From: Andrena cerasifolii
Lineage: Eukaryota; Arthropoda; Insecta; Hymenoptera; Andrenidae
NCBI RefSeq assembly: GCF_050908995.1
Contig: NC_135126.1
Location: forward strand, 10,664,001-10,728,000
Direction of reading: 5' to 3'
DNA length: 64,000 bases
Part shown: piece after piece, positions 48,490 to 60,473 of the stretch
Position numbering within the stretch: position 1 is the stretch's first letter
Layout of the letters: each line of letters begins with the position of its first letter
Notes under the pieces: generated by a model
Databases searched by the model: none
Seen by the model: the letters and a program-made list of their open reading frames with translations, nothing else
Told to the model about the DNA's origin: nothing
Made by a program: the position numbers and the translations under genes

Positions 48490-51400
48490 TAAACGCTGCC
48501 GTCTTTATCGACTGTCCCGAAAGCCATTAAAATGATTCACGCCCGGATAATTATCGATGTAACACTGTAACTGTATCTCAATAATCGACGTAAAGATCAC
48601 CGCAATCTTCTGCCACAGTATCCCGGGGTGCAGAAGAAATATCTCAAACATTCTCTTCTCAAATCACTTGCCTCGAGTTACTTAAAAGGATCTTTATAAA
48701 TTTGGATGCAGCAGAATTTGCATGTAATTGAAGTTAACAATGCTTCACCAAAGTGGCGAAGAAAAGTTTATACTGTCTTTCAATTAGGTAAAGGCTACCA
48801 AATTGACTGACGGGGTGAGAAATACTATTTAATTACGTTTTATCGTTTGCGGTCGACTATCGTTTCTCCGCCTTGGTCTTAACTCATCCTTCCCGTCTTC
48901 CCTTATCCTCCCACGTCAGTCTTCTTCCACAGCTCGTGGCCCAGCTTTCGGTGTACTTACAGAAAACCGCATCCAGGAGAGACAAGTTTCGAACAGCCCC
49001 CGTACCCGACCAAACCAGAGCCCTTTTAGTCTCTTCAAGCCCGCAACTACCAGTCCGTTATTCTAACCCCGGCTGCTTGGCCCGATCTCCAGGGAGAAGC
49101 GGATACTTAGTCGAAAACTTCCGCGGAAGTTGAGAGGTTGATGAACCAAGAAACGAAAATTAATCGCATCAAAACGATGAGAACCGCAATTCCGAATTCA
49201 CGCAAGTTTTTGCACGCTTCCATTGCGATAATACTGTCGAATGTATTGAACATTTCAGATTTGTATACCCTTCTGCGTCTAATATCTAGAGACGCGTTTT
49301 ATTTTAAAATTTTCTTTTTTATTTTATAATTATTATTATCTTCTATTTTTTGTGATTTATTTGATTTCATGTACTTGGCGTAATTTTTTTACTTTTCTCA
49401 AGTTTTTTATGGAGATCATTTATAACGTGGGTTCATTCGTATTATTAGAAATTGTGCTTCGTTCGATGGTCGAATGGCAGTATGCGAAGGCGTTACTCTT
49501 GCTCCTCGATTCTCTAGAAATGGAATCGTCGCGATGATTTCGCGGCATTTTAACCGACCAAGCTCGATAACACTTGGTGTACTTTATAACGTCAGGATGG
49601 CTTCTACTCCGTTGTCTATCGAAGCCCAGTTTTCCTTCGATTGCCTCCACCCTACCATGTTCCTCGTTGCCGAGAGTAGATTGACTCGGTCCATTACCAA
49701 CGCGCTGGGTATCCAGCGAGCATGACGAGGCTGGGCGATAGTTTATTTTTTTGTATTTATTTGCTTCGCCCTCGATCGTCCCGACTCGCCTTATTTCATC
49801 GTCCGAGGCGCCGCTCGGTTTTTGTCGCGGCTAGCAATCTTTACATCGAAGTCATTGCCTCGTTGCCACGGAGTAGTCGTTCCACCTTCCTCCCGTCCAC
49901 CTGCCTCGTGACCTGGGATTGCTCCATGAAATTGACTCCGACGTCTCTCCTCCCGAGGGTTTATTGAAACTTCATTCGTCTTCCGGGTTACCAGCGGTCT
50001 GTTTTCCCCCCTCGTCCCTCTCTGTTCGCCCGCCGTTCGTAGCTTACTCTCTTTCCAGCCCTCGTAACCGGCTCGTCGATTAGCACTCCATTTCAAAACT
50101 CATTTATTTCTCCACCCACGACACCGACCCTCCTCTCTGACCAGCAGATGACGCGGCGATATACAGACCCCCAGGAAAATTAACTCTTCTCTGGGTGACC
50201 TGGAAATCACGGTGCTCGCTCTATCGCTCTTCGCCCGTCTGTATATTGCCAACCGTGAGGCGATCCTTTATGGAACACTTTTACGTGTGCTTCGTAACTT
50301 GATTCTAAAAATAAATTCTCGTTCTGCCGATTAATCTTCGGCGACCGATTTCCAATTTCGGAATGCTATGATATTGGATATCTTTACCAGAAGTAATTCC
50401 ATCATGAAATATCTGTTTCTATCGAGCCGATACTGGTTACCGAAATAATCACATAGATTGCCTCCTTTATCCTCGGATCGTCGTCGCATTTAAGGCGCGG
50501 GTATGATAGGTAGCCACGATGTTTTCGAGCGATCAACAAAAACACGGTATTCCTCTTCTCCCCCAGACCCAGCAAGTACAAAAGTTTTTTCCTCGCCGCT
50601 GGGATTCTCCCCCTGGAGAAGATTACAGCCCTGTTTTCGCGGACGTCGCCCGTTCCTTGTTCAGACATCGGAACCGATGCCTATTTTTCTTGCTCCCCCC
50701 AGAAATTTGTCAGGCTTCCGACGTTGGCGAATAAGTCAGGCTCTCCCGCCACGTAAAACATTCAGGGACAATTTGGTAGAGGGACGAGGTCGAAGGAGAA
50801 CGAGGGGCAAACGAAGAGGACAATACGATCCTTCTAACTTCAAAGCACGAAGAACTTTGCAATGCATTAACGTTCCATCAAACGCCATTTACAGGCTAGC
50901 CATTTACAACCCTAAAAACATCTCAGGCGCACCCATCGATTCATGATAACTGGCTCCAATCCAAGAAAGCTTTACATTCTCAAAAACTTAATGGTCACAA
51001 TGGACACTGAGAAGCGGAAACGCGATGGAAAAATATACACTTTCGAGCAGCACCGCCCGGAGGATGAAAAACGGCAAATACACGGAGACAGCAGCGGTGC
51101 AGCAATACGGAGGCCTGAGGGCGCGGATATACGTTATCGTATCGAGCCGCGTGTAAGTCGAGAACTCGTACCTTAGAGATTGGGGGAAGGGGGCGAAGCA
51201 GGGTGGTGATATAGGCGAAAGCGGGCAAACGGCAGTATTAACTTTATGGGTGCATTGCGGTGGTTCCAAGGCTGCTACCTAGCTGGCTTCGAGTATAAGG
51301 GATGTTTGGCATGGGAGTCACGCGCCCCGACAATTATTTCACCCTTCCGCCAAGAGTTCCCTACCCTCCGCATCCCCTTTTCTACCAAGAACACCAGTTC

Positions 51401-52240
51401 GTACGTTGGTAGACGCTGATAGACGCAGTTGCAGTGGGAACCGGTGGAGTGTTACTGGATGTATTCTCGTCCCGTGGTCTGGTGGACTTCGACCTAAGTT
51501 CACGTCGCTAATCTCTGCGCACCTGCTGTGCACTCGGCTTTGCGAGGTGAAAACGACGCAGCGAAAGTTTCGAGGACATGGTCAAGAAAAGCATTGTCAA
51601 GTTACAGAATTAGAACTAGGGCGAGCTGAGGGTGGAAATATCATTCGTATGTCGCAGTGGTACAGCTTAAAACTGGTCAGACGCGGCATTAGACCAAGTC
51701 CCGCGTTGCTAGGGCAATTTCGAGCTGACAGTGCAGACCAATCGCAGCGGAATTTTGCTTAACCAAAATCCCATTCGCGAGGAGTAGCTAGCTAACTGGA
51801 GGGAGCTGAAAAAGCTAGTAAATCACACGCCAGGAATCTAAATTATCCTCCAGGAGGAACGCAGCCACCTTGGTCGTGACAGTGACCGGAGGACGGAATT
51901 TATCGGACGCTAACCGCCACGAGCAACATTCCTGTCTGAAAGGATTCCGCAAGGTAATCCACAATGAACGGCAATTAGGTGCTACGAGAACAGCAGCCTC
52001 GTCGAGTGCAGAATTTTATGTGACTGATACTTTGTAGCGACCAATGAAGATACGTTTAACTTGATAAAATTCTGTGGTGAATGTAGGAAGGCATTGAACT
52101 TTGAATACTTCAGATGTACTTTAGATTTTTGCGGGCATGATAAAACTATCTTTCTAGGTTTCATAGAGTCAATTCCTTCGCCGCGTATCACGAACACGTG
52201 ATTCCGTGAATGCAACACCTAGAGCCTGACTTCAGCGACC
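48490..52240. other. Unique noncoding stretch
   Basis: A perfect 16-base palindrome, AACTTCCGCGGAAGTT, lies at 49116-49131. An AT-rich patch lies at 49300-49400. Open frames at 49720-50100 and 50400-50950 overlap on both strands and look like chance. Confidence 0.45.
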
Positions 52241-52570
52241 GTGCATCCCCTCGATCCTCGGCATCGATCGAATTCTCCATCTCGATCGGGGCGTGCAAAA
52301 ATTGTCTACCGTTGTCTCAGACGACCGATGCAATTTCCGCTCGGCTGTTTGGCGCTCGGCGCACGTACCGCCTTTACGTTTCGTCTCTTTACAAAGATTC
52401 CCCCAACGTCGAGACTTCCGTCGTTATCTTTCCTTCCGGTTCCCTCTTGCGTCGACTCTTTTTTTTCCCTTTCCTTATCAATACCCCCTCGCTCGATACG
52501 TGTGCGACCGAGGCTGACCGGTGTTCACGCTCTCGGAATACAAAGACGAGGGAAACACCGGAGGGTAAGT
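52241..52570 (+). promoter_or_regulatory. Possible exon end with strong donor
   Basis: GGAGG|GTAAGTACG places a strong plus-strand donor at 52565, with the exon side ending at 52564. The sequence before it is open in two plus-strand frames. Neither shows a convincing domain, so a noncoding or 5' exon is as likely as a coding one. Without an upstream acceptor or promoter this is a weak call. Confidence 0.18.
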
Positions 52571-55500
52571 ACGTACGGGGATCAACTCGCGCTCGTTGAA
52601 GGGAGCGTCGCCGTTGAAAAACGCAGGAACATGATCGTTTCCTCGCGACTGAGTCAAGCGAGTGATTTCCGAAGATTTTTCCAATGGTCGTTCTCGATCC
52701 AGCATGAACTGCTTTGGAGAAATTAGTCCCCATTCCTGTAAGAACAGACCGTTATCCTAAATCTCTCGCATTGAATTTCCCGCCCAAAAGCTGCTCCATC
52801 TTGCAATTTGTTTATAAATGCACAGCGGTCACAGGGATTCGATGCTTCAATCAGCCCCTTTTCCCGTCCCTCCTTTTTCTCCCAAAAGCGGACAGCGTTC
52901 TGGAGGGGAAGGACCACGTGCCACGTAGCTACGCGCAGGAGGAGTGGAAGCAGGGGGCTGGCAATTATTCAAGTAGAATTATAAAAACAAATAGGGTCGG
53001 TTTCTGGGCGGCTGTAGCGAGAAGGTGGGCAACGGTAGCTGGAGGAACCAGTGGCAGGGGAGGGTGTTGGTGTGGGTCTGATTCAGTACCAGTGCTATGT
53101 TGGGTAGGTTGGTTGGTTCCCATAAATATGAATGCGCCCACGGCTCTCATTAAGTCTCTCTGCCTTCATTTATCTACCCTTTCTCCTCCCTTGTCCTCGA
53201 GTCTCATCCTCCCCTCGACGCTCGCCTGGTCGCGCAACCACCGAGAATCTTCAGCCCCCGAAAGTTCGCTTCTTATGCCACGGGGGGTAGACTTAAAGCG
53301 TTTAGACGCCTTGGTCCAGACGCTGGTTCAACGGCGATCATGATGCTTTCTGGAGAAAGTCCTCTTAGGAAAGCAATTGTAACTTTCAACCGCTGTACAC
53401 TCGAGGCTCACTCCATCTGCACACTTATTTCTACTGTACATTTTGTCACTGATTCCTCGTTTCATAAGGAACTTTTTAATACACCAGTCGACCAGGGATA
53501 CTTTAGAGACCTCCTTAAATTTACATTCCTCTATAAGCACAGCAGCGGCGTACCATCGGAGCTTTAATTAACTCCAAAGTATCTTCGGTCGTCACTGTTC
53601 CCTCACGCTTCACCCTCGCTCATCTCCTATAAAAACAATCTTCACAAACGATCCATCGAGTCCTGCATGGAGGAATCAATCAACCCTTGACTTCGTCAAG
53701 GAAATACTGTAACGTCAACGAACCATCGTCGTCCAAGGCGTCCTTCCAGGCCCATGAAAGTCGCATTCGTCGAGCTATTGTCAACTTTCTGGCGCGGTTC
53801 TCTCGTAATGAAACGCACTTCCCGCCGAGAAAATACTTGGGTGGGAATCACGATGGGCCAAGTCTCCGTGTGCCTTAGAGGATCTTCATCGCTTCAGGTA
53901 TCCTTGCCAACTCTTTGCTTTACGATCGAGACTCCGACAGCGTTCTGATTAAGAACGTGGCCTCCCTCCCTCGTCGCGACCGCGTCATGTGATTATTATT
54001 TATGCTCCAGTCACCCTTCTTCCCTCCAGCACGGCGTGGCTGTCTGAACTCTCAGACCACTATGTGCATCTTCGACATAGAAACCTCTTCTTCGACATCG
54101 AAAGATTCCTTAACTTGAAATTAACTTCAGAAGTTGTCAGCGGAGTGGAGGTTCTTCTCGTCTTTCCAAGCGACGAGTCGCCGCTTTATCCGCGGAAACT
54201 GTACACGCGGCGCGAGAATCAAAGGCGAAATTCCCAGTTGTTCCGCGAATTGCTAACCCCCAGCAGCGGGGGGTCGCTCCGCCGAAAGACGTTCCCGCCG
54301 AACAGAGCAAAAGGAAGCTCGCTCTCGAGTGTTCTAGAGCGGAGTACGCTTCGAGCGAGAAGAACTTCCAAGGCGAGCATCGCTGCAGAAAGACGCAAAG
54401 CGAATAATGAGAGAAAAAAGAAGCGGCGGAGAAAGTGGTGTGAAATTTCCGCGGCAGTTGAGCGAGGGGGGCGAAAATCCGTAGCGAAAGAAGCGAGGAG
54501 CAAGAGTTGAAGGGAAACACGGACAGGGCAAGAAGGTGGGATCGAGGAATGCGGCGGAGGGGGGCGGAGAAGGAAAAAGTGAATGAGCGAGCGAGAGATT
54601 GGCGAAAAAGGACTTTTCAAAGGGTCCTCCTGGCTCAAACGTAGCTTTCATCGGCTTATTGTCCGCTAAACACTGGAGTCGCGCGGCCAGGTAATAAAAG
54701 GATTCTCCCTTCTCGTGAAAAAGTTGAATAAAATAGCAAAAAGAGGACTGCCCCGGGACCGGGTGACAAAGGGTCCGCCTCGTCGTCACCGGGACGGAGG
54801 ATTCGGGAGCGGAGGGAAAGCGCGAGGGTGTGAGCGGTTGGCGAAAAAGAGAAACAGACGGCTCGAAAGAAAGCGTGGGGGAAGCGCGTTTCAGAGGAAA
54901 GAAGAGCGTGAGAATACGGCGGAGGGGGCGAGGACTGGATGAAATAAAACATCGAGGGGGGGCGCGCCCCCTGCTCTATCAGGCGGTTAATGAAAAATAG
55001 CGACACCCTCGCCGCGTTCTGTCTCCTGCTGCGCGTCAGATTGCTTGCGCTCCTTCTCTCTCCCTTTCTGGTCCTTTCTCCATGCTCGAATCGCTCCGAA
55101 CGCGGGATGAGTTTTGCGCGATTTCGCCGTCCGCTCGCCCGCTTGCTTACTGAAATTTCTGCTCGGAGTTCACGCTGCGACATCATATTACTGCGTCCTG
55201 CTATGCCGTGGAGACAGACCAACCCTCCTTGCGTAACTCCGCGCGTTCCTCATCCCCACTCGGCTCACCGTTATCTCTTCCGTCACCCCCTCCCCCGTTT
55301 CCCGACATCTGCTCCGCTATGTATCCCCGTGAAAATTGCTTGCCAACTTTCGAAACGTTATTGAGTCTCCTCGGACGGCTTTAATTAACGAGGCCGCTCG
55401 CGCGCGCGCGCCACCCACACGCCGGCGATCTTCCTTTTCTAATAATTGTCGAACAGCGGTGTCGATCGAATGTACTCCCGCTTATTGTCTTTTTATTGCC

Positions 55501-55819
55501 GACGGAATAGCCTGTCTGGATTCGGGTGAGCCGGCCAGGAAATACGGAGCATTTAAATTAGACACGGCCGTGTAATCGACTGAAAGATGGATTGCGAAAT
55601 TTCCCTCCCAGCGCGGCGATCGATCGGGACCGCGACGCGATATTTCATTATTGCTGAGCAATCGGTTTTCGAGGGTCCTGCCTCTCTATTTGCCGTATAA
55701 AATCGCCAATCGTAGATGGAGTGGTTTCATTCTTTATTGGAGCACTCTTGTCTTTGGTAAAAATCAAAGAAAGCAAAGGGGGGGCGATCTAGCACGTGTC
55801 TATTTGAACGATGAAATTC
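52571..55819. other. Noncoding, with purine-rich block 54330-54960
   Basis: A 209-codon plus-strand frame (52714-53343) has no motif. The plus strand is strongly purine-rich from 54330 to 54960, so the minus strand shows long low-complexity S/F/P/L-rich frames that are not genes. A perfect GGGGGCGCGCCCCC palindrome lies at 54958-54971. A CG dinucleotide repeat lies near 55400. Confidence 0.45.
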
Positions 55820-55862
55820 TTAGGGGCGGAGGAAGGTGCTTTTGTGCTTCCCTTTTTTTAAC

Positions 55863-56129
55863 TGTATCGCGAGCAAGTACCAGGTCGTTTGTCTCGCGAC
55901 GGATGTCGATATCGAAGCCGCGGAACATATGGCGCGCGAAGCCGCCAAACCACTGGAACGTGGTCCGGAACTATAAGCTTCGGTGCTGTTAAAACGTGGG
56001 AGAACTATCGGCGTGGCCGATGCAATTGCATTAACAGAATTTGCAGGCACAGTGGAGGAACTTCTGCGAGTACATGTACCAAAAATTCGCAGTGTTTCTC
56101 TTGTGTATAAGAGGAGACGAGAATGTTGA
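55863..56129 (+). pseudogene. Unidentified coding fragment with one in-frame stop
   Basis: From 55863 one frame runs 88 codons to TGA (56127-56129), broken by TAA at 55974-55976. Both halves have clear coding character: G or A dominates first codon positions, and the peptide alternates hydrophobic and charged residues (CLATDVDIEAAEHMAREAAK before the stop, GVADAIALTEFAGTVEELLR after it). A pyrimidine tract (55851-55859) and CAG ending at 55883 could be a 3' splice site, which would make 55884-55976 a terminal exon. Alternatively it is a decayed gene or retrocopy with a nonsense mutation. I do not recognise the family. A piggyBac-type MITE starts 53 bases downstream. Confidence 0.35.
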
Positions 56130-56182
56130 GGAGGGCGATTGCTTCAGGAACGTCGAAAGAAGGCATATTCAAGTGACGTTAA

Positions 56183-57021
56183 CCCTCTACTGTCTATAAT
56201 TTTTTTTTCAGAATTCTGAGTTGCCAGCCTTAAAATTATTGCCACACTGCACATATTAGCCTAAAAAACATGTCAATCTGACGTTTCGATTTGACAGAAA
56301 TTTAGTTTGAAGTGCATTTTTGAGCTAAGCATGCTGCGAAAATTATTTGTGAAAGTAAAAAAATCAAATAAAATACTTCCCGACACCGTACAGCTAAAAA
56401 AAAATTATTGGTAAGTAGTTTGTGTAGTGATCTATCGAATGGAATAAAGATTTGAAAGCAAAAAATAATTTACACCTGTGAAGTGAGGCTTGGCCGGTAG
56501 CCGCCTTAACGCGGTATCATGTTAGTGGATCATCCTAAGTTATAGTTAGGGTGTTAGTTTATCATCCTAATAATTGATGCGTGAAAATTTTACGAAATTT
56601 TAACTACAGTATCCTTGAACAACAAGAAGAGATATAGGTTATGTTTTATGATGTAAAATATAATTAATCTGTATAAAAAATGGTATTTAGGCCAGCTCGC
56701 GATGGCTTCTAGCGCTCCTTCTGTGCTTTGTTAAATTTCACAATGCACAATAAAATAATTCTCTATTATATCATAAATTTATATTTTTTTAAACATCGTT
56801 TCATAGTTTTTCATTAAAAATATAGTATTTATTTTATAAAAAAAACACTACATTTTTTGTACTTGCTACACGATCCCGCCTTAAGGCGGTGACCCAGAAG
56901 GTTCCCCTGGGGAGCCCAGACATGCTCCAAATTGAAAACAGATATCGGATTCGGTCGTTTCATCCCCGAATTAGACTAGTCTAATTTTTCCAATTGAATT
57001 AAAAATCTATGCACTAGAGGG
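56183..57021. mobile_element. piggyBac-type MITE, TTAA target duplication
   Basis: Termini CCCTCTACTGTCTATA (left) and CCCTCTAGTGCATAGA (reverse complement of the right) are flanked by TTAA on both sides (56179-56182 and 57022-57025). TTAA plus CCC termini is the classic piggyBac signature. The 839-base AT-rich interior has no long frame. It contains a perfect CCGCCTTAAGGCGG palindrome near 56878 and a looser relative (CCGCCTTAACGCGG) near 56501. It is non-autonomous. Confidence 0.85.
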
Positions 57022-57902
57022 TTAAGTGCATCGTATCGTTTACACGTGTTAGTCGATGTCATCTAGAACCGACCCAGTTTCTTATACCTATTGATTGTCT
57101 CCCACGGGGTCGAGGGAAAGGCGTGACAGGGGTGACCGACGGGGGTGGAGAAGCATAATCAGAAATCACAGCTTGTAGGGGAGAGTCGTTAGAAGTCCCG
57201 GGTGGCGTATTTCAGCCCACTGCTGTCTTCATCCAGCGTTTTCAAGCCCACGAGTCCCCTGACGAGTCTGCTGTCGTGCCGCATCTCAATCGTTTCCTCT
57301 TTGCCCCGTCGTCCTTAGTTTCCTCAGCCTGGCATTGTCCCGCGGCTTCGAATGGTAGTGACTTATTATTTTTTCCTCCCAACCACTCCGTTTTCACTGC
57401 AGCAACGATTTCAGACACCGACGAGTGGCGTTCAAAGGAAACATCAGGTGTAGCCGCGTTTCATCCCGTAAGATCTCGTTCCTATAGTTATACATTTCTA
57501 AATCAAGCTATCAAACGACGCTGCAAAGGTCCGGCACGCTCATGAATCCTCTGGAGCCGCTGCTCGGATTTGCTAGCAAGATTGAAAAGTTCGTTGTCTC
57601 CCGGAGGAAGTGGGAAAATTTACCAACGCTCATCACGACGCGCCCTATTCGGCCAGCGTGGCGGAATGGAAATTCGAGGAGCAACAAATCGAGGAAACTA
57701 GCGCGAAGATAATGGACCAGCGGAGGGACGGCGTTGCGCCACCGGGAAAATAAATCAGACCGCAGGGTCTCTGGTAGGGTTTAGGTGCGACGGAAGTAGG
57801 GTTCATGATCTATGGACACCTCGCCATTTCCGGCCAAAAATCCATTATATATTACACTTAGCAAGGTGCAGGGACACGTCCAAAAGTTACGAAGGCTCTA
57901 CA

Positions 57903-57903
<1 letters not shown>

Positions 57904-57944
<41 letters not shown>

Positions 57945-57949
57945 TCTCC
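57904..57949 (+). repeat. (CT)n microsatellite, 46 bases
   Basis: Alternating C and T with one interrupting G at 57932. Confidence 0.95.
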
Positions 57950-60445
57950 AGTTCTCCCTGGCCCTCTCTAAGCCGCGGCAGGCATAACTTTAATCGAGTT
58001 GTCTGGAACTACGGCGCCACTGACGGAAATGCGTAAATCACGCTCGGGGGGTGAAAGTATTCGGGAACTGAGAACGCACTAAGGACGCGCGAAGAGCCCA
58101 CGCGTGCAGAAACTTTTTCGAGGGACGGAGCCGCAGATATACGGCGCTGGGAACTCGTTTTTTATGGGCGTCTCATCGCCCGGTCTGGAACGTTTAGCGA
58201 GTAGTTCTCGTGTCACGGCACATTAAGCGATGGAAGATGTTTCGTGGATTCCCCGAGCCTTGGCACCCTGAGGGATTACGCAAAAAATTCTGCCCGCTTT
58301 GCGCGAAGGTATCGAGCGCTCTGCGATCTAATAAGATCTTCATTAACCCTCCCTAAACTCATTTCCTCGGGATCCTGTTTCGTCCCCGATTTACGGCGCG
58401 CTCCACTGAACAGACGCTCCCATTCTACTTCCGTGGAAACCGACGCGAAACTTTCGATTTCTCAATTTAGATTCGCGCGAACTTGGCCCGTTTGATTTCG
58501 AAAGAACTTATCGTTACGTAAAGTCGAACATGAAGAGGGCGCGATCGTGGCTTCGATGGGATCTCTTTCGCGGGGAGTAATCTTCTTCGGAGAGGGATGG
58601 AATGGCAGTGGCTGCGTCGCCAACAGTGTTACCATCTAATGGAACGGGATAATCCGTTTTTCATAATATCAAGACGGGATCAGGCGAAAATATTTCTTTT
58701 AAAAAGCGTCCTCGGCGTATCAGTTATGAGGGAATTGCCGGCGACGGGGCAAGAAAGCCGGAAGACGAGAGAATTTAGTTCGCCGCCCTCCTCCGCCCCC
58801 TCTCCCTCGGCAGCCTTCGCGTAACTCAGCTAAGCCGCTAATAAGGTTCCCCTAATACCCTGGTCTTACCGACCCCGTATAATCTATGGACGGATACCTC
58901 TTTACGTGTACGCGGGAAATTTATCATCGGGAGTATCTTCCTCGTTACGGGAATCCTTATCAGCATCGAGGGTGATAGACCATCAAAAGAAGCGGCGTGA
59001 AAAAATCTGCAACGCCGGGGAAAGTATCGCATCATCGATGGAAAGACCGTTGAAGCAACTCAACGTGATGCGAAAGGAATAAAATGTTATCCCATATTTC
59101 GTGCCTTGAATGGCGAACGATAGAAACTGGTAATGTTCAACGAGGAAACGAAAATGAATTAGGCGGAAATCTATTTCCCGGTGCTCTTGCACAATTATAT
59201 CACTCCTCTTGTATGACGGCGTGGTCATTGTACTCGAGAGAGGAGAAGTGAGCGAGTAATTGTAATTTTGAGGGGATTCCAAAACCAATACAGACCCTGA
59301 TGCTTCCGCTGTCGATGAAATTTTTGCAGGGAAACCAGCCCTCCACGCATTCGACAGTATTTCGGCATAATATAACGGGCGGGACCGGTGCACTTGGAAA
59401 TTTGTTTTGATCGCGTAAGCGCGCACGGCTTCATTATTTACCGTTCACAATGTATGCCCGATCCCGTGCTCGGCTGCATTGAAACTTTTAATTAAAGTCT
59501 GCAAATTTACGTTCGGCCAGACGTGATTCCGTTAAAATATTATTTCGCAATTTCAACGTTATCGGCCTGTCCAACTGCCGGACGGGACTGGATTTAGACA
59601 AAATGCGCGCCAGTGGCCGACACACTTTTCAATGGAGCCCGCCGACCTGTTTAAACTACCATTTCACTTGGGGACGAATTAACGAGGGACACCGTCGGTC
59701 GTCGTTTAGAAATCAAGTGTGACGGAGAAGGTGGTGGAAGAATGGAGATAAATCAGAATCAATAATTTAAAGAATCCTTCGAAAGGAGTATTTCCGTAAT
59801 TTCTATAATTTATCAAAGTTCTCCTCGCCAAAACCTTCGGTACAGCGTGAAGCGAAACAATGAATGCGGTTAATCGCGGGTTCTCCGTTTCCCCTGTCGG
59901 GAGCAAGTAGGTTATCCGACCGCGAAAATGTAGCGAACTTAAGTGACTGGGGCATAATTTCGAAGCTCGTAGCCTGTTCTTTGTCCTCTGTGTCGCGAGC
60001 AAAACAGCGAGACGCGTCGTCGATGTGCACGCGTAGCTTCATGGTTATTCCGAAACTTGCGGCGGTATTAACTGGGCGACAAACTCGCGGGTCAGAAATC
60101 CGCGGCCGCGGTCGGCAGTCGCAGCAAATCACGATTTGACGTTTCATTTCGAGTCGGACGTGCCCTCCCGCCGGCACCGGCGACGATCGTTTATCTACAG
60201 AAATCACAATTTACTCCGATGCCGATGGACAGGGATGGCGCGGCCGGGAACGTGGAACGAACCGCCAGTGCCACTTCAAACAGTTTGCTGGTGGCGTTTC
60301 TCTCGTTAAAGGCGCCGCGAAGATGCACTCCACCTCGCCACTCGCCTCGAACACACCCGAACAGTTATCAGGTTCCACTCATTGAGTTTTCCGCTCGGTT
60401 GTGCCCCGGAATCGGTGACAAGCGTATCACTAGCGACGAAGACGA

Positions 60446-60473
60446 CAGAGAGAGAGCGAGAGAGAGAGAGAGT
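60446..60473 (+). repeat. (GA)n microsatellite
   Basis: A GA repeat with one interrupting CG, inside a purine-rich block. Confidence 0.9.

Noticed and set aside
52714..53343. A 209-codon plus-strand frame.
   Set aside because: It has no domain and no splice borders, with composition that drifts along its length as in noncoding DNA.
54137..55222. Several overlapping minus-strand frames of 127-188 codons.
   Set aside because: They are the pyrimidine complement of a purine-rich tract and give serine-, phenylalanine- and leucine-rich peptides with no motif.
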